A stretch of DNA of 64,000 bases from Emiliania huxleyi CCMP1516 (Eukaryota; Haptophyta; Isochrysidales; Noelaerhabdaceae), in contig NW_005199770.1 in assembly GCF_000372725.1 (NCBI RefSeq), positions 1,110,746-1,174,745 on the forward strand, given 5' to 3'. Of this stretch, positions 55,598 to 64,000 are shown one piece after another. Each line of letters starts with the position of its first letter. Position 1 is the first letter of the stretch. The notes beneath the pieces were generated by a model. It had not been told where the DNA came from. It ran no database searches and worked only from the letters and a program-made list of their open reading frames with translations. A program made the translations under genes and the position numbers.

Positions 55598-56000
55598 CGC
55601 GCGCTCGTCGCGGGGGGGGGCGGAAGTCCGGAAGCAATGGGCGGGTGGGCCGAATTCAATATTTCTTAAAAGAATTCTTGAGCCGCAAGACAGCACACTG
55701 GCACGATGTCAGGAGACGGAACACGGAGGAGCTGTATAGGTCACTAGAGACCCACACCATCGCTACATCACCACAACCACCAAGTCGGATACAAGTCGAT
55801 GACAATGTGCGCGGCAGGACAAACCAAACATGAGACGGTTACACAAGGACGGTCAGGCTACGGTCAGGAAGTAGGTTTGAGTTCACACTCTCCAACACTC
55901 CCCCATTGTCTCCGCAGTCTTCATGAATGAGGATGCGGCAGACAACAACAGCAGAGTGTGAATGTGTCTGAGCGTAGGTATGCCGAGGTGGCGCGCGTAG

Positions 56001-56758
56001 ATGCCCGACACACAGACGGCGCTAGAAGGCGGCGCGAGCCGCGTGTGGTCTAGTGGCTTGTGGTCAGCCGTGGTGTGCATATCGCGAAGGTTGCAGCCGG
56101 ATCGTTTTGTCGGGGCCGGCGCGGTTGACGCTTCTTCTCGCCCCGTCCCTGCTGCAGGCAAGAAATCTATGGCGGCCAACGTTGCCGGCCTGAAGGCGGC
56201 CGAGACGGCAATCGCCTCTGCCGGCGGGACCACGTCCTCGGCGCCGGCGCCACCGCTGCCGGCCGGCTGCAGGGTGATGAGCATCGGCTTCTTCGTCAAG
56301 TGTGGGGAGCGCCCGCCCATGTCGGAACTGGGACGCGTCCACGACACGCGTCCACGATGCGTCCCCGTAGGTGCGAGGACAACCCGGACATGGTTTGGAT
56401 GCGAGACAGCGACGTGTATTCGTGGGTCACAAGCTTGAAGGGCAGCGGCGCAGACGGCCTCACCGCTGAGACTGCTGGCCTCGTGCCTGTGGCAGGCAAG
56501 CGCAGCTTAGCGGCGTTCGTTCTCGCCGCGAGCGCGCTTGTCGCCTTGCCACTGTCGCTCCTCGTCCGGAGGCGCCGCTCGATTGCGATCCAGCCGGGGA
56601 GCATGGCAGCAGCCGGGGGAGGGATGCCAACTTCGACTGCAGCCCACCCGGGAAGCATGGAAGCAGCCGATGGCGGGCTTCCAACTTCGGTCGGCAAGGC
56701 GGCGCCGCAGACGCCAAGCGTTGCGACCGCAACATCCTCCTCGCGCGAAATGATCTGA
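56001..56758 (+). CDS. Predicted single-pass membrane protein with internal duplication
   Basis: Exons 56001-56299 and 56371-56758 join through a GT-AG intron in phase 2 to give 228 residues, with the join reading GFFVK|CEDNPDMVW. The 5' start is uncertain and another exon may precede it. The luminal part has WMRDSDVYSWVTSLKG. A membrane helix follows (LAAFVLAASALVALPLSLLV), a basic stop-transfer (RRRR) and a Ser/Gly/Ala tail with a repeated PGSM(A/E)AA(G/D)GG motif. A segment before the intron (VPAAGKKSMAANVAGLKAAE) resembles the segment ahead of the helix (VPVAGKRSLAAFVLAAS), so an internal duplication is likely. Family not recognised. Confidence 0.5.
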
Positions 56759-57193
56759 AGGCGACAGATCTGTCAATGCCCATATATGTGCACATTTGCT
56801 GCCCATCGAAGGGCACTGGGCAGCCCGGGGGCGCCGCATGTGATGCGCGTGGCGTGCCCCAGCTCTCAATGCCCACACAACCAATATTAGTCCATTGCGT
56901 CGGGTATTTGTCTGATACGAGTGCGGGGGAGCTTGTTACAAAGAAGAGAAGCAAACGATCCCTGCTTTGCATACCCATGCGCCCTGACAGGTATATGGCG
57001 TCTAGGTCTGTAGCAATGCGCGCCGCGGCGAGCCGCTGGGCTGCAGGACGAGCAGCAGAATGCCGAACGCGCTGGGGCCTGGGCGGACACACTCGCCGCG
57101 AGATAGGTGAGCGACGTCCACCGACACGACGCCGCCGCACGGCGGCGCAGGCCGCCATGCATGCGCCACCAACACAGACATAAGCTGGACTCA

Positions 57194-59013
57194 TCATGCT
57201 TGAGCGGCTGGTGGCGCGGGCTGATCTATCTCAGTGGCTGCTCCCGATGTGTCAAAGAACCTCGCGTAGAAGGACGGCACGTTGAAGCCGGCGGCGACGG
57301 CCGGCACCACCTGCGGCGGCGAGGGCGCCTTTGGGCTGCGCGGAGGGCTGGACACGGGAGGCGACGCAAACAACGCACCCAGAAAAGGCACGTGCCTTGT
57401 CTCCGATCGCTTCGGAAGCGCAGATCTCCGTACGAGATGGGGCGCTCGCGCTCGTCGTCCGCCATTTTTTTTTTGGCGCTGTGCCGCTGCTCGGGCGCGC
57501 GGGTGCGCGTGCGCGTGCGCGTGCGCTGCTGCAAGGCGAGGCAGCGGCAGCGGCAGCGCCCAAAAAAATAATGGAATGTGGCCCGTGTCGTGCAAAAAAA
57601 GAAAATGGCCCGTCATCAGCGGAGCTGGGAATAGGACCGCCGCGAGCCGCGTGGCGTGGAGCGGTTGGGCATGACGTCGGGGGGCCCTCTGCGCCGGGGA
57701 GGCGTTGTCGGCATTGGGGATATGCACCTGTCCAGCAGGGTGTGTGTGGGTGAGGTCTGAGGAGCAGATCGACAGGCAATTCGCCGCAGTAATAATCGAG
57801 AATGACGTCGGCCTGGGCCCCTGTATTGGCGCAGGCATGTCCGACTACCTACTACCAGTACACCTATACACGTCGCTGCCGGTCATTTGATCTGCGCGAG
57901 TCGTCTTGCCCGTGCAACCTGCCCCGTGAACACGTGCACCTCAGGAACCTGCCAGGTCGCACCGACTGAGGCCGCCATAATCCGTCACTTTGGCCCGTCG
58001 CCAAGGCGGCGGTCGTCAGAGAGATGCCACGTCGACCGGGCTGTCACTTCGAAGCGACTGCTGCTTGGAAGTTTCCAAAGACCGTCATTTGGAAGCCGTC
58101 AGCTGCGCGAACTTTCCCGAGGTGTACCTCGGCGAGATGAGGCGAGGTGAGGCGAGATGAGGCGAGCGGGTGAGGCGAGATGAGGCGAGGTGTGAGGCGA
58201 GATGAGGCGAGGTGAGGCGAGATGAAGCGAGGTGAGGCGAGATGAAGCGAGGTGAGGCGAGATGAGGCGAGATGAGGCGAGACTAGGAGGCGAGATGAAG
58301 CGGGATGTTGTGTGGCTGCTTGTGCTGCCAAGCAGGCAGCACAAGCAGCCATACAAGTGAGCTTTGGGGTCGTGTGGCTGCTTGTGCTGCCTGCTCATGA
58401 GCAGGCAGCACAAGCAGCCACACAAGTCAGCTTTGGGAGCTCTCGGCGACGCCCAATGCGTGCGCCGGTAGGGGGGAGTGTGTGCGCGCGTGTGTGAGAT
58501 GAGGATTGTGGCAGGCTGGCTGCTGCTGATGTGGGCAAGTGTGCTCTGTGTGCGGCGCTGCGCTGGCGTGCGACGCGCGCGTGCTGTGTACGTGTGCGTG
58601 CTGCGGTCGCGCGCGCGTCTGTGTGTGCTGCGCGCGCGCCGCCGGTGTGTGCTGTGCGCTGTGCTCTGTTTTGCGCCCTGTTTGTGCAGCTGGGAGGCGC
58701 AGGCTTGGCTGGCAGGGCTGCGCGGTGGGCTGCGGCGTGCTGCGGGTGGTCGCGCGCCTGCCTGATGGTGTACGGCGGCCGCGCAGCCCGCCCGACCGGG
58801 TCGTCGGCGGCCCAGGGCGCGAGCATGCGGTCGGCGCTGCATGTGAGGCTGCTGCGCGGCTGGCGCGTATGTTTCCGTGCGGCGAGGGACGCGCGTATGT
58901 GTTCACGCTGCGGGCGCGGGCGGGCGCGGGGGGCGGCGCGGTCTCACCGCGGTCCGACGTCGGTTGGTCTTCGGCGTGGCGAGGGTGGGCGCGCAAAGAG
59001 GCCTTGCCGCCAT
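57194..59013 (-). CDS. Possible gene with a repeat-filled intron; two 5' exons supported
   Basis: The ATG at 59013 opens exon 1 (58948-59013, MAARPLCAPTLATPKTNRRR). A 40-bp GT-AG intron leads in phase 0 to exon 2 (58758-58907), encoding REHIRASLAARKHTRQPRSS and later MLAPWAADDPVGRAARPPY, and ending at a CAG|GC donor. A candidate last exon near 57310-57194, following a CCGCCGCAG acceptor, reads VVPAVAAGFNVPSFYARFFD and ends PAPPAAQA. Between them lie a minisatellite and two hairpins. Whether the distal exon belongs to the same gene is unknown. No domain was recognised. The N-terminus could be an organelle leader. Confidence 0.35.
58129..58310. repeat. GAGGCGAGATGAGGCGA minisatellite
   Basis: About ten degenerate copies built from GGCGAGATGA and GGCGAGGTGA blocks run up to the first hairpin. 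Confidence 0.92.
58308..58423. repeat. Two adjacent long hairpins sharing the same stem
   Basis: Hairpin 1 (58308-58356) has a 22-bp stem with one mismatch and a 5-base loop. Hairpin 2 (58372-58423) is a perfect 52-bp palindrome centred on CTCATGAG. Both stems share GTGTGGCTGCTTGTGCTGCC and are followed by (T/C)CAGCTTTGGG-like sequence (GAGCTTTGGG after the first). Confidence 0.92.
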
Positions 59014-59422
59014 CGCGTTGCCGCGAAGGAAAAAGAATGTGGCGCCCCCTCAGATGTTTGGGCATTGATTGGGGTGCGCGCACGGTATTGAAAGCGGTCG
59101 CACTTGAATGCTCGCCTTGCTCGCCCTCGCTCTGCCCACTGCCACCGCCGCGCACAGACACCACCTAGCTGTAGTTCCCAGCCGGCGTGAGTTGCCCGCC
59201 CTTCGGGCCGGAGCACCCGTTGCGGCTGGGCCAACCGCAGTACAGCTGCCGGCGGGCTGCTGCCGCCTGCTGCTGGCTGGCGCTCAACGCCTGGCATGGC
59301 GAGAAGAGCCGCCGCGGTTGCCACCGACGGGCGCAGAGCGTGCCGGCGGAGCGGCGCGTCGGCGAGGCCGCGAGCAAAACGATCCGCGCCGCGTGCTCCT
59401 CGGGCTCCAAGCAGCCGAGGCT

Positions 59423-59489
59423 GCCGAGGAGGCCGAGGAGGCCGAGGAGGCCGAGGAGGCCGAGGAGGCCGAGGAGGCCGAGGAGGCCC
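59423..59489. repeat. GCCGAGGAG 9-bp tandem repeat
   Basis: About seven to eight exact copies followed by a C-rich run (59488-59503). The repeat reads Ala-Glu-Glu in one frame, but no gene model is supported here. Confidence 0.9.
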
Positions 59490-60020
59490 CCCCCTCCCCC
59501 CCGGGGTCTCGAACCCGGGACCACGCGATGCTCGGGCGAGACGCGTGCGCACGTGCAGCGCTGGACAGGGCGGCCCGCAGCGGCGCTCTGGCTCATATAC
59601 GGTGGATTTTATTTAATTGTTTGCTGTCATCGCTGGCGCCTCTGGGTGGAGTGAGGTGGTGGATAGGGTGGGCGCTCGCAACCGTGGCGAGTGTCGCCCT
59701 AGCCGTGCGTCACGGGAGGATGGGCCGAGGAAGGCCACCGCGCACGTCGGCCCCACGACACAGTGACATAGTGACAGGAGCAGCACCACCACCAGCTGCA
59801 GAGCCAGAGGCGCCTCACAGCCCCGGTCGCGCAAAACCAGAGGACCCCCCGCACAGAGAGAAAAGAAGCGAAAAAGCCAGACGGCGCGCCCGAAAAAGAA
59901 AACGCGGGAGACGGCGCCCAGCGCCAAGGGGACGCGAAGCATGGACGGGGGCAGAGATCGCCGCCCTCCCGATCCGCGCAAAAAAGAGGAGGGTGTGGGC
60001 GTGGAAGCGACACCGACGGA

Positions 60021-60761
60021 ATGTGCGGCGGAAGGGGCGAGGGAAGCTCGACCCAGACCTGGACTTCTACGGTCACGGACACCATAACCGAAAGAAAGAG
60101 AGGGGAGCTCGCGGGAGAGGTGACGAGTGAACTACAGGTAGTGGGGAAGGCAGCCTCGATGGCCATACAGACATGGGTGCGAAACAACGACAAGACCAAG
60201 GCACGGGCAGAGGAACGAGAGAAGAATATAGAGTGGATAAAGCGCCTGTTCACGGCATGGAGGGTAAGCCACGCCGAACGCAAGGAAGCCGGGGAAGACG
60301 ACCCCGAGGAGGACGAAACAAAAGTGGAAATCCCGCCGTCAGCTGTCACAATATACCCGAAGGGAACCCCAGTGCCAACACCGACCATTGAGGTACAAGT
60401 GCTCGAAACGAGAGTGGACCTGAGCAACGACATGACAGGGCGGGATATGCTCGCAGTGGGAGTCAGAAATGTGGTCCTTGCGCGAGGAATGCTCGATAAA
60501 CTCGAGGGACCAAAATACGCGGAGAGGAGAGCGGAGTTACGCAGAAAGGCGAGAGAAGCAGCGAGAGCAAGAGATCGGCAGACGACAGCGGCGTCTCAGA
60601 ACGAGGCCGAGGAGAGCGATGAGTCAGGGGAAGAGACAGCAGGAGAGAGAACGACGAGAGTGAGAAGAATGCGAGGTGGCATGAAGGTCGCTGCAAGAAT
60701 TGGTGATAAACTGCGGAGAGAGATAGGAAGTGGTAGACGCCCGAGGGTGGGCGACGGCTAA
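60021..60761 (+). CDS. Retroelement-encoded protein, homologous to the one at 51640-52773
   Basis: Homology to the other copy starts near residue 20 (TDTITERKRGELAGEVTSEL) and is strongest at LQVVGKAASMAIQTWVRNND and EREKNIEWIKRLFTAWRVSH. Those segments parallel LQVVAEAATGAVQRWIQLND and KREEHIEWLRKLFAGWKEAR of the first copy. The C-terminal half is acidic, then Arg-rich (RRAELRRKAREAARARDRQT), and both proteins end in a short basic stretch and GDG or EDG. No start before the homologous region is convincing, because the upstream Arg-rich frame is in another phase. Function unknown; a nucleic-acid-binding role is suggested only by charge. Confidence 0.6.
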   Translation: MCGGRGEGSSTQTWTSTVTDTITERKRGELAGEVTSELQVVGKAASMAIQTWVRNNDKTKARAEEREKNIEWIKRLFTAWRVSHAERKEAGEDDPEEDETKVEIPPSAVTIYPKGTPVPTPTIEVQVLETRVDLSNDMTGRDMLAVGVRNVVLARGMLDKLEGPKYAERRAELRRKAREAARARDRQTTAASQNEAEESDESGEETAGERTTRVRRMRGGMKVAARIGDKLRREIGSGRRPRVGDG

Positions 60762-60852
60762 CACCACACTTCTCCCCTAAAATCCCTGTGTGGTGGCGGC
60801 GTACCGTCCTCCCATCCCTCCCTTGGGTTGCCTGTTTTCTTTCTTTCTTTTA
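60021..60852 (+). mobile_element. Second retroelement copy with ORF and TTTC-tailed 3' end
   Basis: The ORF (60021-60761) is followed within 20 bp by the conserved 3' block at 60781-60830 (core GGTGGCGGCGTACCGTCCTC) and a TTTC-rich tail (60833-60852). Solo copies of the same block occur at 19141 and 42031. The 5' boundary is undefined. An Arg-rich frame at 59700-60130 overlaps out of phase and may be its frameshifted upstream part. Confidence 0.7.
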
Positions 60853-61388
60853 TTGATTGGGGTCGGGAAACGTGGGTTGTCTCTCACTCATGTGGTCATG
60901 ATATTGTCTAATGGATGGTCTATAGTCGAGGTCTATAGCTAGAAAAACGCATCACACAAGCGCCCACAGACCGGCGCCACGCTCATACCCACCTCGCACG
61001 GCAGCCCGCAGTCGCCGAGCACGCTCGCAGTCTCGCTCTCAGTCTCGCTCTCGGCTCAGTCTCGCAGAGACGCAGTCGTGCGTCGCGGTGCCGCCATTTT
61101 TGCAGAAAGAATTTTGCAGAAAGAAGAGAAATCCTAAGCAGAAATGGCGGAGCAACACCCTGTCTCAGATGTGCACCCTGTCTCAGACGCGCGCGTGAAC
61201 AGGTTTTGGCGCCTGTGTCATCGTCCGAATCCCCAATCCCCTCCGCGCGCAACCGACTGCGAAGCTACATCTACAACAGGCTCCCGGGGCTCTCCAGGGA
61301 CCAGGCCCCAAGAGCCAAGTGTGACGGAGTGCTGTTAGAGATTTTGTTTGGTATTGAAAGTCTCTCTCATCATGCAGAGTTTCGAGAG

Positions 61389-62242
61389 TCAATCCATAGC
61401 CTTGAACTGCACCAAGAACCAGTTGAAGGGAAGCTTGTGCTCCTCCACGCGAGGCACACCTGCCGAGTCCGGAGGCACAGTGGCGGTAAGGTGCTAGGAT
61501 CACCCACCGGAAGCTATGTGGTGCCGAAGGATGCGAAACGCGACTGTCGGCGCAACTACACTCTCGCCTCCGCTTACATCAAGGCCACGCGGCGAGGGAA
61601 GGGCGATGGCCGCTTCAGGTGCGCCCGGTTTTGTGAGAAACTTGAGCGCCGCCTTCGCTTCGTCAGCCGAGAGCCCGCCATTGTTGTCCGCGTCAAAGTG
61701 CCGATAGAGCACCTCGGCGTAGAAGCGGCTGAACAGTTTGATGGAGAGGACCTTGCCTCGCTCTGCGAACATGCGGAGGCGCGCGTGGTGGGCAGAGCAT
61801 CGCACAACCGGGGCAAGTGCGGATTGCCCCTCCGCTCACATAAACGCACAACCCCGGGCCCGAAATCGCAGAGAGACAGTCACGCAACACGCTCACCCGA
61901 ATGGTCAGGGTTGTCTTCGGCGTGCGCGGCAAACAGCTCCGGGATGGCTTCCTTAGCGTGCTTGGCCAGCTGCTGCTGGTGGCCGTCGTTTGCGAACTCC
62001 TTCTCAAATCCGGCCATGACCTGCCGGCCATCAGCAGCAGCAGTTGGGATCACATGGGAGGCGGTTGCCGGTCATCATAGGGAGCGTCAGCGAGTTGAGC
62101 TGGGGTCGCATGGGAAGGGGTGGCGACAGAACAGTGGCCGCTGGCGGAGTGTGCGGGTGACTCGAGCCTCTTCCAATGTGAGGCTCAAATCTGAGTTGGT
62201 GTCGAGCTGTTTGAAGAGGTGGCGGACGCGCCCAGGCGGCAT
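61389..62242 (-). CDS. EF-hand calcium-binding protein, four exons
   Basis: Exons 62162-62242, 61897-62020, 61562-61756 and 61389-61459 (471 bases) give 156 residues with matching phases (0, 1, 1), all GT-AG. The ATG at 62242 starts MPPGRVRHLFKQLDTNSDLS, where the first EF-hand loop is DTNSDLSLTLEE. The second loop is DADNNGGLSADE at about residue 90. The middle segment (HQQQLAKHAKEAIPELFAAH) is helical, and the C-terminus is KLPFNWFLVQFKAMD. Probably a small calcium sensor. Its start is 127 bp from the divergent start of the PPG-repeat gene, so the two may share a promoter. Three of the introns have short repeats across their junctions (for example AGGTCA, GAGTGT). Confidence 0.78.
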
Positions 62243-62369
62243 GCTCCGGTTGGCAGGCTGGATCAGCGTCGCCGATGCCGCTTATGCAGATCAGGGGCAG
62301 GGGAAGATCCCATTGAGAACGCGACGCGAAGCCGTCCGGCCGCGAGGTTTACGGTGCGACGAACCGACG

Positions 62370-63093
62370 ATGTCGGCCGGGCACCAGCTGATGATGGTGC
62401 AGGTGCCGGCGGGAATGTCGGGTGGTCAGACACTGCAGGTGCAAACACCTGCGGGGCTGATGTCGGTGCAGATCCCTCCGGGCCTGACCGCGGGCCAGTC
62501 ATTCCAAATGAAGGTTCCTCTTCCGCCTCAACAGACGCAGCCCGCCATTGCGCAACCAGTGCATGCGCAGCCGCAGCGCACTTCGTACCAGCAGCCGCAG
62601 CCGTCAATCTACCAGCCTTCGCATCAGCAGCCGCAGTACCGCCAGCCCACGCCGCCTCAGTACCGGCCTCAGCAAACGGTCGTCCACCACCACCACCAGC
62701 CTCCTCCGCCTCAAGTGGTCCACGTCGGCGGTGCGCGAGCCGAACGCCCCTAGCAAACGCAATCCGCGAGTAGTGGTGGGGGCGGCGACTGTCTCATCGT
62801 CGACTCCCAACCGCAACCCCACGCCTCTCACCTCTCCTTCCTGTGCGACAGTGACCGCCGTGACCGCAGGTGGGCCGATGTACGGGGGGGGCATGTATGG
62901 TGGAGGGTACAACGACGACGGCCCGGGGATGGGAGCGGGCATGATGACAGGGATGATGATGGGCGCGATGATGGACGGCGGCGATGACCGGGGTTGGGGC
63001 GGCGACGACCGGGGATGGGGTGGCGACGACCGCGGCGGCTGGGGCGGTGACGACGGGGGCTGGTTTGGAGGCGATGATGGTGGGTGGGACTGA
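62370..63093 (+). CDS. PPG-repeat protein with Gly/Asp/Trp-rich C-terminus
   Basis: Exons 62370-62730 and 62870-63093 (585 bases) give 194 residues; the intron is GT-AG, phase 1. The N-terminus carries three copies of a short beta motif: VQVPAGMSGGQTLQVQTPAG, VQIPPGLTAGQSFQMKVP. This PPGxxxGQxFxV unit recurs in many algal and oomycete proteins of unknown role. The middle is Gln/Pro/His-rich (HAQPQRTSYQQPQPSIYQPS; VHHHHQPPPPQ). The C-terminus is Gly/Met-rich (GGPMYGGGMYGGGYNDDGPG; MMTGMMMGAMMDGG) and ends in tandem DDRGWGG/DDGGW repeats. It resembles a disordered, possibly metal- or membrane-associated protein. Confidence 0.75.
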
Positions 63094-63514
63094 ATCCGAG
63101 ACATGCTCCCGTGCGTGCGTGTCTCGGCCGACTCAACTCTCTGGACGTCCCCACAGTCCCCAGATAGGAGCGCACCCACAGAGGAGAGAGAGCCAGAGAG
63201 AGCGGTCCTATCTCTGACGTGACTCTCGTCCTCTCGCGTGTTCTCTCGTTGTCGTTCTCGAGCGTCTAATCTGCAACTGTGAACTGAGTACTGAGGACTC
63301 TGCAAAAGGGTGCACGGCGCAGACCTCCAAACGCGCGCGCACATTTTGACGTGATCATGTGGGCGTGATATGAATTCTGATAAGCCGTCTGTACATCCCG
63401 GTCTCGCTCTCTAAAGCCGAACGCCGTAAGAAGATACACACGCGTCACGCCCTTGAGCTGCGACACGCCGCGCAGCACAAGACACGTGCTCCCCGCTCTA
63501 CCGAAGATACCTCC
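63094..63514. other. Intergenic region between converging genes
   Basis: Holds the 3' sides of the PPG-repeat gene and of the minus-strand coiled-coil gene. It contains purine-rich GAGAGAG stretches (63180-63205). No further gene was seen. Confidence 0.4.
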
Positions 63515-64000
63515 TCAAGCGCCGCGCCCGGGGCCGTCCCCACCGCCGCCGCCGCCGCCCTCGCCACCCGCCGCCATGACCGAACTCAAATCGTCGTAGT
63601 ACTCTCGGAGCGACGACTTGAGCGACGACCAGACGCCGCCGCCCGCCTCCGCAGAGGGAGCGCCGGCCCCGTCCGCCCCCGCGCGCCCCGACCCGCGCCC
63701 CGCCTCCGCCTGCTGCAGTGCAGCCTGCAGCGCCGACCGCTGCCCCGCGGCGAGCGTGTTGCGCTCGTTGGCCAGCCGCAGCTCCACGCCGAGCTCGTGC
63801 ACCTTGGCGGCGGGCACCTAGCGGGAAGGGGGGGAGGGGAGTGGGCGGAGCAGTGGCGAGCGGCCCCGCGCTGCCTTCGGAGGATTGCGCGCCCAAGCTT
63901 GGTGCTGCTGCCACTGCACCGAGCTGCCCGGGGGCAAATCCGACGGGCGGACGGGCGCGGCGCCGCACGCCTGCGCGACGAGCATTGCACGCTGCTTGCC
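63515..64000 (-). CDS. Partial coiled-coil protein running off the window edge
   Basis: The 3' exon (about 63515-63820) follows a CTAG acceptor and reads VPAAKVHELGVELRLANERN, TLAAGQRSALQAALQQAEAG, then WSSLKSSLREYYDDLSSVM and a Gly-rich end. The heptads and charge pattern indicate a coiled coil. An upstream exon (about 63905-64000) reads KQRAMLVAQACGAAPVRPSD and GSSVQWQQHQ, ending at a candidate CAA|GC donor. The rest lies beyond 64000. It may be a tether or cytoskeletal protein; no family is assigned. Confidence 0.55.

Noticed and set aside
58129..58310. CRISPR-like array
   Set aside because: The repeats are contiguous degenerate units with no unique spacers, in a eukaryotic genome.
59500..59580. 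tRNA T-arm-like GGTTCGAGACC on the minus strand (exact pol III B-box)
   Set aside because: No cloverleaf, A-box or acceptor pairing could be fitted around it. At best a decayed tRNA-derived fragment or chance.
61206..62753. 515-residue plus-strand frame
   Set aside because: Its first two thirds are antisense to the four-exon EF-hand gene. Only the part from 62370 on is kept as the PPG-repeat gene.

Overview
The window is nuclear DNA of a eukaryotic alga. It is GC-rich, densely packed and intron-bearing. Many introns run GC–AG instead of GT–AG, and hand-built models across them keep frame exactly. That bias, together with plastid-style leaders, a DUF1995 protein, ankyrin families and a urea-transporter homologue, suggests a haptophyte (Emiliania/Prymnesium/Chrysochromulina-like). 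The placement is inference; no rRNA or organelle marker is present. About 28 genes are supported. Most open frames on the opposite strands are GC-driven shadows and were left out. There is one 100-N assembly gap (51302-51401).

Layout. 0.5-9 kb: a broken EF-hand gene, a FYVE/FABP-like protein, a PH-domain protein, a membrane protein, a RING-H2 protein and a four-exon membrane protein. 9.7-16.2 kb: a three-repeat MYB factor, an F-box/propeller protein and an SRPK kinase. 17.8-25.4 kb: a WWE/dioxygenase-like protein, a lipoxygenase-like membrane protein and a membrane hybrid histidine kinase. 25.9-44.2 kb: an ankyrin/U-box gene, a Cys/Pro-rich membrane protein, a BspA-type LRR remnant, a glycosyltransferase, peptidyl-tRNA hydrolase 2, an ankyrin protein, a plastid PDZ protein, a beta-helix protein, an ankyrin/C48-protease-like/U-box fusion and a DUF1995 protein. 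44.5-50 kb: a urea-transporter/zinc-knuckle/EF-hand fusion and a multicopper oxidase. 50.3-52.8 kb: nested mobile DNA. 53-64 kb: a SAM-domain tail-anchored protein, poorly defined genes, minisatellites and hairpins, a second retroelement copy, an EF-hand protein, a PPG-repeat protein and a partial coiled-coil gene.

Themes. Five genes have ubiquitin or SUMO-type domains: RING, F-box, two U-box genes and WWE. The two U-box genes share ankyrin modules and a Lys-rich linker and look like dispersed paralogues. One carries an inserted SENP6/7-like C48 domain whose catalytic His, Asp and Cys positions all look substituted; this is the most striking gene in the window.

Many introns have the first bases of the intron repeated at the start of the next exon, up to a 23-bp perfect repeat. 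This points to recent intron gain by duplication or introner insertion. Mobile DNA includes a DNA transposon with 18-bp inverted ends and an internal 0.65-kb palindrome, a 1.28-kb 5'-truncated retroelement inside it with a 14-bp target duplication, solo 3' tails elsewhere and a 238-bp MITE.
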